Assembly (NCBI GenBank): GCA_016794345.1 | Contig: JAEUKE010000270.1 | Span: forward strand, 124,001 to 188,000 | Length of the DNA: 64,000 nucleotides | Direction: 5' to 3' | From: Myxococcales bacterium | GTDB taxonomy: Bacteria > Myxococcota_A > Polyangia > Polyangiales > Polyangiaceae | Shown: positions 17,925-26,742 of the stretch, one piece after another | Position numbering within the stretch: the first letter of the stretch is position 1 | Layout of the letters: each line of letters starts with the position of its first letter | Translations under genes and position numbers: made by a program | Notes under the pieces: generated by a model | The model's input: only the letters and a program-made list of their open reading frames with translations | What the model was told of the DNA's origin: nothing | Database searches by the model: none

Positions 17925-20711
17925 ATGCGCACGCCGCACCTCCTCGTCCTCGCTCCGCTCTTTTCGCTCCTCGCCTGCTCGAGCACGCCCGACAGAGGCC
18001 TCGGCCTCGGCAAGGGACCGCCCATCCTCCCGCCCAAGGGCGAGGCCGAGGCCGAGGTGCACCTCGCCGACGTCCGGCAGCTGACATTCGGTGGAGAGAA
18101 CGCCGAGGCCTACTGGGCCTTCGGTGGCGACCAGCTCATCCTCCAGGCGCGCCTGGGCGACGCGGGCTGCGACCGCATCTACCGGATGAAGCTCGACGAT
18201 CCGAAGAGCCTCATCCCCGTCTCGAGCGGCAAGGGCGCCACGACCTGCTCGTATTTCCTGCCCGGTGACGCCGACGTCGTCTACGCCTCCACGCACCTGG
18301 GCGGGGACGCCTGCCCGCCGAAGCCGGACATGCGACAGGGCTACGTGTGGGCCCTCTACGACTCGTACGACATCTTCCGGGCCAAGGCCGACGGCTCCGG
18401 CGTGACGCGGCTCACCGAGGCGCCGGGGTACGACGCGGAGGGTACCGTCTGCAAGAAAGACGGCTCGATCGTCTTCACCTCGGTTCGAGACGGCGATCTC
18501 GAGCTCTACCGGATGGACGCCGACGGCAAGAACGTCAAGCGGCTCACGAACACCCCCGGCTACGACGGGGGCGCGTTCTTCAGCGACGACTGCGCGAAGA
18601 TCGTGTGGCGAGCCTCGCGCCCCAAGGGGAAGGCCCTCGAGGACTACAAGGCGCTCCTCGCGCAGAACCTGGTGCGCCCGACGAAGCTCGAGCTCTACGT
18701 GGCCAACGCGGACGGCTCGGACGCGGTCCAGGTCACGTCCCTCGGCGCCGCGTCGTTCGCGCCCTTCTTCTTCCCCGGCGCCAAGCGGATCATTTTTAGC
18801 TCCAACTACGGCGACCCGAAGGGGCGTGAGTTCGACCTCTGGGCCGTGAACGTGGACGGGACCCAGCTCGAGCGCGTCACCTCGTCCCCGGGCTTCGACG
18901 GGTTCCCGATCTTCTCGCCCGACGGCAAGACGCTCGCCTTCTCCTCGAACCGCGCCACCCTGCCGGGCAAGAATGACACGAACGTCTTCGTCGCGCGTTG
19001 GCTCGACACGCCGCCACGCGCCGTGCCCTCGGCGACGGACCGGGTCGCCGCCGACGTCCGCTTCCTCGCGGATCCGGCCCAGGAGGGGCGGGGCGTCGGG
19101 ACCAAGGGACTGGCGATCGCGGGCGAGCACATCGAGAAGCGGCTCGCCGCGCTCGAGCTCGAGCCGGCGGGCACGAAGGGCTACCGCCAGGGGTTCGCCG
19201 TTCCCACCTCGGTCAAGGCGGAGGTCGCGCTCGAGATCGACGGAAAGCCCGTCCAGGGCGCGCAGGCGCTGTCTTTCTCGTCGAACGTCGACGTGCTCGA
19301 GGCGGAGGTGGTCTTCGCCGGCTACGGGATCGTCTCGAAGACGCGCGACGACTACAAGGGTCTCGACGTCAAGGACAAGATCGTCATGGTCCGCCGGTTC
19401 ACCCCGGAGGGGGGGGAGCTCGACGACGCGAAGGAGCGGCGGCGTCACGGCGATCTGCGGCGCAAGGCCTGGCTCGCGCGGGACAAGGGCGCCAAGGGCA
19501 TCCTCGTGGTGGACGCGCCCGAGCGGCCGGCGAAGACGCCGGTCGCCTGGAGGGTCCCGGAGGAGGCGAAGATGCCCGCGCTCTCTCTCGAAGGCTTCGG
19601 GGACGCAGGCCTCGCCGCGGCGGTGCTCCCGCGCAGCGCCGGCGCCCCGCTCGTCGATCGGCTCGCGCGCAAGCAGAAGGTGCGCGCCAAGCTGACGACG
19701 AAGGTCGCCTTCGAGACGACGGAGGCCTTCAACGTGCTCGGTCGCATCCGCGCCCCCGAGGCGAACAAGCTCCCGGGGGCCATCGTGATCGGCGCGCACT
19801 ACGATCACCTCGGGCTCGGCGGGCATGGCTCGCTCGCGCCAGACAAGACCGAGGTGCACCCCGGCGCGGACGACAACGCCTCCGGCACGGCCGCCCTCCT
19901 GGAGGTCGCTCGACAGATCGCGGCCGACAAGGCGTCACTCCGGCGGGACGTCGTGATCGCGGCCTTCTCGGGTGAAGAGCGCGGCGTCCTCGGCTCGTCG
20001 TTCCTGCTGAAGGAGCCGCCTCCCGGCCTCGCCCCGAAGGAGATCTACGCCATGATCAACATGGACATGGTGGGGCGCTCGCGCTCCGGGAGGGTGGACG
20101 TGATCGCGTGGGACACGGCGACGGAGTGGCCGTCATTGTTGCGGCCCGCGTGTGACGCGGCCCGCCTCGAGTGCGCGGAGTCGGCCGGCGGCGGCTACGG
20201 GCCGAGCGACCACTCGCCCTTCTACGGCGCAGGCGTCCCGGTGCTCTTCTTCTTCTCCGGCGTGCACGCCGACTACCACAAGCCGTCCGACACGCCCGAC
20301 AAGATCCACTTCGGTGGCGTCGCGCAGGTGGCCGGTGCCGTGGCGGGCGTCGCGCGGGCCGCTTCCGCGCGCGAGGGGAGCCTGACGTACCAGGCGGTGC
20401 CGTCCCCGCCTCCGAACGGCGACGTGCGGAGCTTCGGCGCCTCGCTCGGGACGATCCCCGACTATGCGCCGCCGCCCGGCACCAAGGGCATGCTCCTTGC
20501 GGGCGTCCGCCCGGGTGGCGCCGCGGACAAGGCCGGGCTGAAGCGCGGAGACGTCATCGTGAAAATCGGGGATCATCCGATCGGCAACGTGGAGGATCTG
20601 ATGTACGTCCTCACCGAGTCGAAGCCGGGGCAGAAGGCGAAGGTCGTCGTCGTCCGAGACGGGAAGGAGCTCACCGTGGATGCCGTCTATCAGGGGATGA
20701 AGGCTCACTGA
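17925..20711 (+). CDS. M28 zinc peptidase lipoprotein with TolB-type propeller and PDZ domain
   Basis: 928-aa exported lipoprotein. Signal peptide with lipobox LLAC (Cys18). Residues about 45-370 are WD40-like TolB/PD40 repeats (VRQLTFGG, VTRLTEAPGYD, VKRLTNTPGYD, LERVTSSPGFD). A PA-like insert follows (about 430-570), then the M28 peptidase with all five metal/catalytic motifs: GAHYDHLG, DDNASG, SGEERG, NMDMVG and HADYHKPSD. A PDZ domain ends the protein (GGAADKAGLKRGDVIVKIGD). Known M28 enzymes are aminopeptidases or carboxypeptidases; propeller and PDZ probably restrict or guide substrate entry (inference). The next gene starts one base after its stop, so it heads a four-gene signalling operon. 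Confidence 0.92.
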   Translation: MRTPHLLVLAPLFSLLACSSTPDRGLGLGKGPPILPPKGEAEAEVHLADVRQLTFGGENAEAYWAFGGDQLILQARLGDAGCDRIYRMKLDDPKSLIPVSSGKGATTCSYFLPGDADVVYASTHLGGDACPPKPDMRQGYVWALYDSYDIFRAKADGSGVTRLTEAPGYDAEGTVCKKDGSIVFTSVRDGDLELYRMDADGKNVKRLTNTPGYDGGAFFSDDCAKIVWRASRPKGKALEDYKALLAQNLVRPTKLELYVANADGSDAVQVTSLGAASFAPFFFPGAKRIIFSSNYGDPKGREFDLWAVNVDGTQLERVTSSPGFDGFPIFSPDGKTLAFSSNRATLPGKNDTNVFVARWLDTPPRAVPSATDRVAADVRFLADPAQEGRGVGTKGLAIAGEHIEKRLAALELEPAGTKGYRQGFAVPTSVKAEVALEIDGKPVQGAQALSFSSNVDVLEAEVVFAGYGIVSKTRDDYKGLDVKDKIVMVRRFTPEGGELDDAKERRRHGDLRRKAWLARDKGAKGILVVDAPERPAKTPVAWRVPEEAKMPALSLEGFGDAGLAAAVLPRSAGAPLVDRLARKQKVRAKLTTKVAFETTEAFNVLGRIRAPEANKLPGAIVIGAHYDHLGLGGHGSLAPDKTEVHPGADDNASGTAALLEVARQIAADKASLRRDVVIAAFSGEERGVLGSSFLLKEPPPGLAPKEIYAMINMDMVGRSRSGRVDVIAWDTATEWPSLLRPACDAARLECAESAGGGYGPSDHSPFYGAGVPVLFFFSGVHADYHKPSDTPDKIHFGGVAQVAGAVAGVARAASAREGSLTYQAVPSPPPNGDVRSFGASLGTIPDYAPPPGTKGMLLAGVRPGGAADKAGLKRGDVIVKIGDHPIGNVEDLMYVLTESKPGQKAKVVVVRDGKELTVDAVYQGMKAH

Positions 20712-20712
20712 C

Positions 20713-21126
20713 ATGGCCGGGGGGGAGACGATCGACATCCTGCTCGTGGACGACGAGCCGCTCGTCCGGCAGGTGCTGCGCCGGGTGCTCGAGGCGGAGG
20801 GCTACCGCGTCACGGAGGCTAACAGCGCCGCCGACGCGCGCCGCGCGGTGCTCGCGGCCGAGAGGGCGTTCGACCTGATCCTGCTCGACCAGACGATGCC
20901 GCTCGAGTCCGGCATCGACGCCGCGCCGGGCCTGCGCTCGATGTGCCCGGCGCCCATCATCCTCTTCACCGGGCACGCCGCCCTCCACAGCCCTCACATC
21001 ACGGCCGTGCTCGAGAAACCCGCGCCGATCGAAGACGTGCTGGCGCTCGTCCGCCTCGTGCTCGAGAGCAGCCCGGCCGAACCGGCTCTTTTGCTAGGCT
21101 ACCCCGGAGATGAGCGGAAGCCGTGA
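20713..21126 (+). CDS. Single-domain response regulator
   Basis: 137-aa stand-alone receiver: acidic pair at 13-14, phosphoacceptor Asp59 (LILLDQTMPLESG), Thr in LFTGHAA and Lys in LEKPAP. No output domain; the tail after about residue 120 is not conserved-looking because it is read over the start of the next gene. It begins 1 bp after the M28 stop and overlaps the kinase-TPR start by 17 bp. The cognate sensor kinase is not in the operon; cross-talk with the neighbouring Ser/Thr kinase is possible but unproven. Confidence 0.88.
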   Translation: MAGGETIDILLVDDEPLVRQVLRRVLEAEGYRVTEANSAADARRAVLAAERAFDLILLDQTMPLESGIDAAPGLRSMCPAPIILFTGHAALHSPHITAVLEKPAPIEDVLALVRLVLESSPAEPALLLGYPGDERKP

Positions 21127-23503
21127 GCACGACGCCTTCGCGGCGACGATCGCCACCGACACCGAAGGGAAGCTGACGCTCCCCGCCGCGCCCACGACGG
21201 ACGTGGGGGCGCGGGAGGTCCTCGCGGGGCGCTGGGAGGTGCTCGGCATCATCGGCTCCGGCGGCATGGGCACGGTCTATCGCGCGCACGATCGGGAGCT
21301 CGACGAGGACGTCGCGCTCAAGGTCTTGCGTCACGAGGTGATCGCCGGCGCCGACGTGGAGCGGTTCCGGCGCGAGGTGAAGCTCGCGCGCAAGGTCACG
21401 CACAAGAACGTCGCGCGGGTCTTCGAGCTCGGCGAGCACGAGGGGAAGCGGTTCTTCACGATGGAGCTCGTGGAGGGGGAGTCGCTCCGAGGCCGGCTCG
21501 AGCGAGGTGGTCCGCTGCGCGAGGAGGTCCTCACGAAGGTGGCGCTCTCGGTGTCGCGCGGGCTCGGGGCGGCGCACGAGGTCGGCGTCATCCACCGCGA
21601 TCTGAAGCCGGACAACGTCCTGGTGGCGAAGGACGGTCGCGTCGCGATCACCGACTTCGGCATCGCTTCGTCGCTCGATTCCTCGGGCGTTGCGGGCGAG
21701 ACGCAGACGTTCATCGGTACGCCGCACTACATGGCGCCCGAGCAGGTCGACGGCTCGGGGCGGCTCGACGCTCGCACCGACATCTACGCCCTCGGGGCGA
21801 TGCTCTTCGAGCTCGCTACCGGCCGGCTGCCGTTCGAAGGACCTTCTGCCGTCGCGGTCGCCGCGGCGAGGCTCACCCGGCCGCCGCCCGATCCGCGCGC
21901 CAGCCGGCCCGCGCTGTCGGCGTCGCTCGCCGCGATCATCTTGCGGTGCATGGCGCGTGATCCGGCGGACCGGTTCCCCAACGCGGAGGCGGTGGAGGCG
22001 GCGCTCTCCCTCGAGCCTGAGCGCGGGGCCACGACGTCGTTGCCGCCGGCCTCCATCCTGCCGCCGGAGAGCCGCCCGAGCCGCACTGGCCCGCTGAGGC
22101 AGGTGCGCATCGCCGTCCTGCCGTTCTCGAGCACGGGGCTCACCGACGACACCTACCTCGAGGGCGGGCTCGCCGAGGACCTCGTCGACGCGCTCAGCGT
22201 CGTGGACGGGATGCGCGTCGTCGCTTACGGGGCTGCGGCGCAGCAAACGGCAGCCGACGCTCGCGAGGCCGGGCGAGCGCTCGGCGTGGAGGTGGTCGTT
22301 CAGGGCGCGCTCCGGCGCCTCCCCGACGGGCGGCTGCGTTTGTCGGTGCGTCTGGTCAGCGTCGAAGACGGCATCCAGCTCTGGGCCAAGCGCTTCGACG
22401 CCTCGGCGGCGGAGCTCCTCGACGTGAACGAGTCCGCCGCGCAGGCCATCGCGGAGGCCGCGAGCATCCGGGCGCCGCAGGCGGACCGAAAGCTCGCCGA
22501 CCCCGTCGCCATCGAGCTCTATCTCCGCGCGCGGTCACACTACCGGGACTTCTGGGTGGAGGGCGCGGCGGAGTCAGCGCGCTGCTACGCGGAGGCGCTC
22601 GCGCGCGCCCCCGAGTCGCCCCTGCTCATCGCCGGCTACGCGCTCTCGCTCGCGCGGGTGTCGTTCTTCACCGCCGGCGAGATCCACTCCGCTCGCGCCG
22701 CCGCCGCGCGTGCCCTGTCGCTCGCGCCCGATCTCGGCGAGGCGCACCTCGCGGCGGGCGCGGTGGCGTTCCAGGAAGGCAATTTCGCCGAGGCCTACCG
22801 CCACGCGCGGGCCGCGGTGGCACGCGCGCCTTCGCTCGCGGAGGCGCACCTGCTCGCCGGGCGCGTGCTCGCCGAGACGGGGCCGCTCGACAGCGCGCTG
22901 CGCGTCCTGCGCTCGGCGCAAGAGCTCGACCCCGGCTCCGGCGTGGCGCGGCGCGAGCTCGTCCGGGCGCTCGCGCTGAAGGGCCGCTTGACCGAGGCGT
23001 ACGGCATCGTCCGCCGGCCGAGCGCCGAGGTCTTCGACAAGATCTCCTCGCTCATCATCGAGGCGAGGCTCGCGGTCTGGCGCGGTGATCTCGAGACCAT
23101 CCTCCAGGTTCGAGAGAGCTTCCAGGCGCTCGAGCGAGAGGAGCCGAACATGCCCGCGCTCAGCGTGTTCGTTCGAGCGCTCGTCGCCGCGATCGACGAA
23201 CGCTCGGCGCTCGACGTGAACCGGTTCTTGCTCGCGCTCTCCGACGACGTGGGCAACGTCCGCCGCGTGCTCTTCTTCCACCAGGTCGCGGTGGAGACGA
23301 ACGCGCGGTTCGGCACCGGGGACGCCGCGCTCGAGCTGCTCACGAAGACGGTCGCGCTCGGGCTGGCCGACGCGGTGTGGCTCGAGCACTGCCCCGCGCT
23401 CGACCCGCTCCGCGCCGACCCACGTTTCTGGCCTCTCGTCGAGGTAGTCCGCGAGCGGACCGCGCCGGTGAGGGCCCTCGTCGCCGCGGAACAGGCGAGC
23501 TGA
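21110..23503 (+). CDS. Ser/Thr protein kinase with TolB/FlgO-like and TPR domains
   Basis: 797-aa protein. The kinase domain spans about residues 40-300: GSGGMGTVY loop, Lys71, HRDLKPDN with Asp164, DFG Asp182, YMAPEQ. Residues about 325-455 (RIAVLPFSSTG, LGVEVVVQGAL, LWAKRFD) match the TolB-like domain often found after kinases or adenylate cyclases in bacteria. TPR-type helical repeats fill the rest (about 460-790). No transmembrane helix is evident. It overlaps the receiver gene by 17 bp and is followed 3 bp later by the Fic-like gene, so all are likely one transcript. The TPR array suggests a scaffold for partner proteins, with the Fic-like protein the nearest candidate. Confidence 0.92.
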   Translation: MSGSREHDAFAATIATDTEGKLTLPAAPTTDVGAREVLAGRWEVLGIIGSGGMGTVYRAHDRELDEDVALKVLRHEVIAGADVERFRREVKLARKVTHKNVARVFELGEHEGKRFFTMELVEGESLRGRLERGGPLREEVLTKVALSVSRGLGAAHEVGVIHRDLKPDNVLVAKDGRVAITDFGIASSLDSSGVAGETQTFIGTPHYMAPEQVDGSGRLDARTDIYALGAMLFELATGRLPFEGPSAVAVAAARLTRPPPDPRASRPALSASLAAIILRCMARDPADRFPNAEAVEAALSLEPERGATTSLPPASILPPESRPSRTGPLRQVRIAVLPFSSTGLTDDTYLEGGLAEDLVDALSVVDGMRVVAYGAAAQQTAADAREAGRALGVEVVVQGALRRLPDGRLRLSVRLVSVEDGIQLWAKRFDASAAELLDVNESAAQAIAEAASIRAPQADRKLADPVAIELYLRARSHYRDFWVEGAAESARCYAEALARAPESPLLIAGYALSLARVSFFTAGEIHSARAAAARALSLAPDLGEAHLAAGAVAFQEGNFAEAYRHARAAVARAPSLAEAHLLAGRVLAETGPLDSALRVLRSAQELDPGSGVARRELVRALALKGRLTEAYGIVRRPSAEVFDKISSLIIEARLAVWRGDLETILQVRESFQALEREEPNMPALSVFVRALVAAIDERSALDVNRFLLALSDDVGNVRRVLFFHQVAVETNARFGTGDAALELLTKTVALGLADAVWLEHCPALDPLRADPRFWPLVEVVRERTAPVRALVAAEQAS

Positions 23504-23506
23504 CGC

Positions 23507-24859
23507 GTGCAGAGCCCCGACCTCTCGCCGATCCTGCAGTCGTCGCCCCACGTCGCCGCGTTCGAGCGCTTCGTCACGGCCTCGAAGCGACCCGAAGGCC
23601 CGCGCGACTACCTCTTCCTCGACAAGAAGCCGCGCTTCGAGCCGCGGCGCGAGGACGTTGTCGTGCCGCTGCCGGGCCTCGTGGTCCGCGAGAGAGGGGG
23701 GGTGGTGCGGCTCGTCTCGGAGGCGCCGCGGGCGGAGGTCGTGATCCCGGGCGCGAGCCGCGGCGCCGTCGAGCGCGTCCTCGCCGCGCTCGACGGCGAC
23801 AAGCTCCTGGCCGAGGTGGGGTGGGAGGTCGATCGCGCCGCGCTCGCCGCGGTCCTCCGCCACGCGTTCGGCCTCGTGCTCTTCGCGCCGGCCGCCGTGT
23901 CCGCGCTCGAGTCGCGCCTCAGCGGCGCGTCGGTCGTGAGGTTCCCGGCGTCGCCTTACGCGGTGGAGCGTGTGTATTGGGAGAACATGGCGGACGTGCG
24001 TGAGGCGTTCGCCGCGGCAACGGAGCGAGTCTCCGAGCACGCGGGTTTCGTCCGGCTGCTGCGCGAGCTCCACGTCACCGCGCTCATGGGGCGAGGCCTC
24101 GACCGGTTCTACAAGCCCGCGAGCCCGGCGAGCGACGAGGGGGCTGCCCCGGGCCACTTCTGGACGGCCGAGAGCCGCGTCGCCGACACCGCCCGCGGCA
24201 CGGTGTTCCTGGACGGACCGCGTGTCCTCGCCCCCGAGGTAGGGGGCGCGCGGTTCTTCGCTCGACTCGTGGCGTCCGTCGGCGATCCCGACGCGACCCT
24301 GCCCGTGCGTGGCTCTTCGTCGGGGCGCGTGGTGACCGCGCGCGGCGAGCGCGACGACGCGCCGAAGACGTGGTTCCTCCCGGCGCGCCCGCTCGACGAC
24401 GACCACATCGAGGCGCTCCGCGCGCCGCTCGCGGAGGCGCTCGCGGCCGCGCGCGAGCCACACGCCGACCGCGCCGCGCGGGCAGCCGGACGGTTCCACT
24501 ACCGGTACGTCCGAACGCACCCGTTCCGTTGCGCGAACCAATCCGTCGCGATGACGATCGTGAACGAGGTTCTGCAGCGGGCGGGCCTCGCCCCGATCCC
24601 CCATCTCGCGCTCGACCACTTCGCGCTGCGGCTCTCCGAGCCCGCCTACGAAGCGCTCTTCGCGCGCGCGGTCGAGCGGTTCGGGGCGCCGGGCGGAACC
24701 CCGGCCGCGCGGCTGGCGGTGCTCGTCCAGAAGACGACAACCGCGCTCGCCTTCATGGACGCATTCTCCGCTGCCCCGACCGACGCCGCCGCGGACGCGC
24801 TCCTTTCGTCGAGCCCGGACGCAGCGGGGCTCGCCCTGCTCGAGGACGGCGCGCGCTGA
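23507..24859 (+). CDS. Fic-fold-like protein with degraded HPFxxGNGR motif
   Basis: 450-aa protein, GTG start 3 bp after the kinase-TPR stop. Most of it is unfamiliar. Residues 338-346 read HPFRCANQS, in the place and context of the Fic signature HPFx(D/E)GN(G/K)R, followed by an amphipathic helix (VAMTIVNEVLQRAGLAPI) and a late YEALFARAV helix as in Fic proteins. His338 and the Asn are kept; the acidic residue, both glycines and the Arg are replaced. Canonical Fic enzymes transfer AMP or other phosphate-containing groups to target hydroxyls; loss of the acid and Arg argues against ordinary AMPylation. It could be a pseudo-enzyme, use another substrate, or only resemble Fic by chance. Operon context with a kinase and receiver suggests a signalling role. 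Confidence 0.55.
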   Translation: MQSPDLSPILQSSPHVAAFERFVTASKRPEGPRDYLFLDKKPRFEPRREDVVVPLPGLVVRERGGVVRLVSEAPRAEVVIPGASRGAVERVLAALDGDKLLAEVGWEVDRAALAAVLRHAFGLVLFAPAAVSALESRLSGASVVRFPASPYAVERVYWENMADVREAFAAATERVSEHAGFVRLLRELHVTALMGRGLDRFYKPASPASDEGAAPGHFWTAESRVADTARGTVFLDGPRVLAPEVGGARFFARLVASVGDPDATLPVRGSSSGRVVTARGERDDAPKTWFLPARPLDDDHIEALRAPLAEALAAAREPHADRAARAAGRFHYRYVRTHPFRCANQSVAMTIVNEVLQRAGLAPIPHLALDHFALRLSEPAYEALFARAVERFGAPGGTPAARLAVLVQKTTTALAFMDAFSAAPTDAAADALLSSSPDAAGLALLEDGAR

Positions 24860-24875
24860 GCGTCGCCGGCCTCGA

Positions 24876-25646
24876 TCAGCCCGCCTGCGTGAGCATCGCG
24901 ATCCGCGCTGTCTCCATCTTCTCGAGGAAGCCCTGAACCGCGGTCGACATCCAAGGTCGGACGAGCTCGAGCGCGGCCGGCTTCTCCGCGGCGAGGGTTG
25001 CGGGGAGCAAGATGGCGAGCCCGAAGGCCGCCGGGACGATCGTCAGCGTTTGCTCCACCTGCGTCTCCTTCAGGTAGTCCTCCACGGCGGTCAGGACGCC
25101 GTTCCGCGGACCGCCCTCGTGTGTCGCGTTGGCCAGGTGCGCGTTCAGGCCGCCGCGCGGCAGGAGCTCGGAGGAGACGGGTGAGATCCCGCGGCGCGCC
25201 CAGCTCTGGCGGTGCTGCTCGGGGATCGACTCGGGCTCGTAGTAGAGATCGCGCCTGCCGTAGGGCCACGCGACGTCGTGCAGGAGGACGAGCGGGTGCG
25301 CGGCGCCGCGTTCCCGGGCAAGCCGCTCGACGAGGCGCAGCTCGGAGAGCACGGTGAACCAGTTGTGATCCCCGTCGACGAGCACGACGTCGAAGCCGTC
25401 CACCGCGGGGAGCGCGTCGAGGCTCTTGGCGCGGTGGACGGCCAGCGTGGGCGCGAGGTCCTTCGTCCACACGTCGGCGTCGAACAGCGGCGCGGGATCG
25501 ATGGCGTGGACGCGGCCCTCCCAGGGGGCCACGAGCTCACACAGCTTGCGCGTGAGCTTCCCGTGCTCGGAGCCGATCTCGACGACCGCCGGCGACTGCA
25601 GCGCGGACAGCAAGGGCGCGATGATGTCGGCGAAGAAGGGCAGCAC
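24876..25646 (-). CDS. Class I SAM-dependent methyltransferase (Methyltransf_24-like)
   Basis: 256-aa protein. A Rossmann start VVEIGSEHGKLT (motif I), AIDPAP (acidic end of strand 2) and VVLVDGDHNWF (motif for the metal/acceptor pocket in the CmcI/macrocin-type and Methyltransf_24 group) support the assignment. The C-terminal third is helical. The likely start is GTG at 25646, 13 bp after the rmlA stop; the longer in-frame extension to 25778 lies within rmlA and is shadow-like. Being the last gene of the rmlB-rmlA unit, it may methylate a sugar or surface-polymer unit (inference). Confidence 0.75.
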   Translation of the reverse strand: MLPFFADIIAPLLSALQSPAVVEIGSEHGKLTRKLCELVAPWEGRVHAIDPAPLFDADVWTKDLAPTLAVHRAKSLDALPAVDGFDVVLVDGDHNWFTVLSELRLVERLARERGAAHPLVLLHDVAWPYGRRDLYYEPESIPEQHRQSWARRGISPVSSELLPRGGLNAHLANATHEGGPRNGVLTAVEDYLKETQVEQTLTIVPAAFGLAILLPATLAAEKPAALELVRPWMSTAVQGFLEKMETARIAMLTQAG

Positions 25647-25659
25647 CGGATCGATCTTA

Positions 25660-26742
25660 TCAGCCGCGCGGGAGCAGGACCTCGCAGTCGTCTCCGAGGA
25701 CGAGCGAGGCGGACGCGTCCGGCGCGGCGCGGACGACGGCGCGTTTCCCGAGCAGGCATCGCTCGAGCTCGCCCGCACCCGCGACGACGGAGCCTTCGAG
25801 GAGGACGGAGCGCGCGACGCGCGTGCCCACGACGCGCGCGCCGGCGCCGACCGACACGAACGGACCGACCTCGGCGTCCTCGAGGTGCGCGCCGGGGCCC
25901 AGGATGACCGGCCCGATCACGCGCGAGCGCACGACGGTCGCGCCGGTCTCGACCCGGACCGTGCCCTCGATGAGGCTCTGCGGACAGACATGGCCCAGGC
26001 GCGCCGGCTCGAGGCGGGCGGCGAGGACGGTCTCGTTCGCGAGCAGGAGGTCGTCTTTCTTGCCCGTGTCGAGCCAGAAGCCCTCCAGCCGGTCGAAGCG
26101 GACGAGCTTCCCGGCCGACAAGAGGGCGTTCGCGGCGTCGGTGATCTCCAGCTCGCCGCGAGCGGACGGGGTCAGCTCGTCGATGGCGGCGTGGATGCTC
26201 GCCCGGAACAGGTAGACCCCGACGAGCGCCAGGTTGCTCGGCGGGTCGGCCGGCTTCTCGACGAGGCGAATGACGGTGCCGTCAGTGTCGAGCGCAGCGA
26301 CGCCGAACCGCCGCGGATCGGGGACCTCGTGGAGCAAGAGGCGCGCCTCGGTCGAGGGGTCCTCCTGGAACGCCCGCACGAAGGGGGACAGGGGCGAGCC
26401 GATCAGGTTGTCGCCGAGGACCATCAAGAAGGCGTCGTCGCGGAGGAACGAGCGAGCGCACCGGACGGCGTGGGCGAGGCCACCCGGGCGATCCTGGACG
26501 ATGTAGGTGACGCGGGCTCCGAACGCGCTCCCGTCGCCGACGGCCTGCTTCACGAACGGCCCGGTCTCGGGCGACACGACGACGCCGATGTCTTCGATCC
26601 CGGCCTCGACGATGCTGTCGAGCACGAAAAACAGGATGGGGCGGTTCGCGACCGGGACGAGCTGCTTGGGGCCGGAGTAGGTGAGAGGGCGGAGGCGTCG
26701 ACCTTCGCCGCCGGCCAGGACGAGGGCCTTCGGCGCGGTCAT
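25660..26742 (-). CDS. rmlA: Glucose-1-phosphate thymidylyltransferase, long form
   Basis: 360-aa nucleotidyltransferase making dTDP-glucose from glucose 1-phosphate and dTTP, first step of dTDP-L-rhamnose synthesis. The N-terminal half carries LAGGEGRRLRPLT and the Mg/nucleotide loop MVLGDN; GVAALD and EKPADPPSN are sugar-pocket strands. Residues about 240-355 form hexapeptide-like left-handed beta-helix turns (VRVETGATVVRSRVIGPVI), the long RfbA/StrD-type architecture rather than the short 290-aa form. Its ATG overlaps the rmlB stop by 4 bp. All steps of the dTDP-rhamnose route are encoded in the window. Confidence 0.92.
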   Translation of the reverse strand: MTAPKALVLAGGEGRRLRPLTYSGPKQLVPVANRPILFFVLDSIVEAGIEDIGVVVSPETGPFVKQAVGDGSAFGARVTYIVQDRPGGLAHAVRCARSFLRDDAFLMVLGDNLIGSPLSPFVRAFQEDPSTEARLLLHEVPDPRRFGVAALDTDGTVIRLVEKPADPPSNLALVGVYLFRASIHAAIDELTPSARGELEITDAANALLSAGKLVRFDRLEGFWLDTGKKDDLLLANETVLAARLEPARLGHVCPQSLIEGTVRVETGATVVRSRVIGPVILGPGAHLEDAEVGPFVSVGAGARVVGTRVARSVLLEGSVVAGAGELERCLLGKRAVVRAAPDASASLVLGDDCEVLLPRG

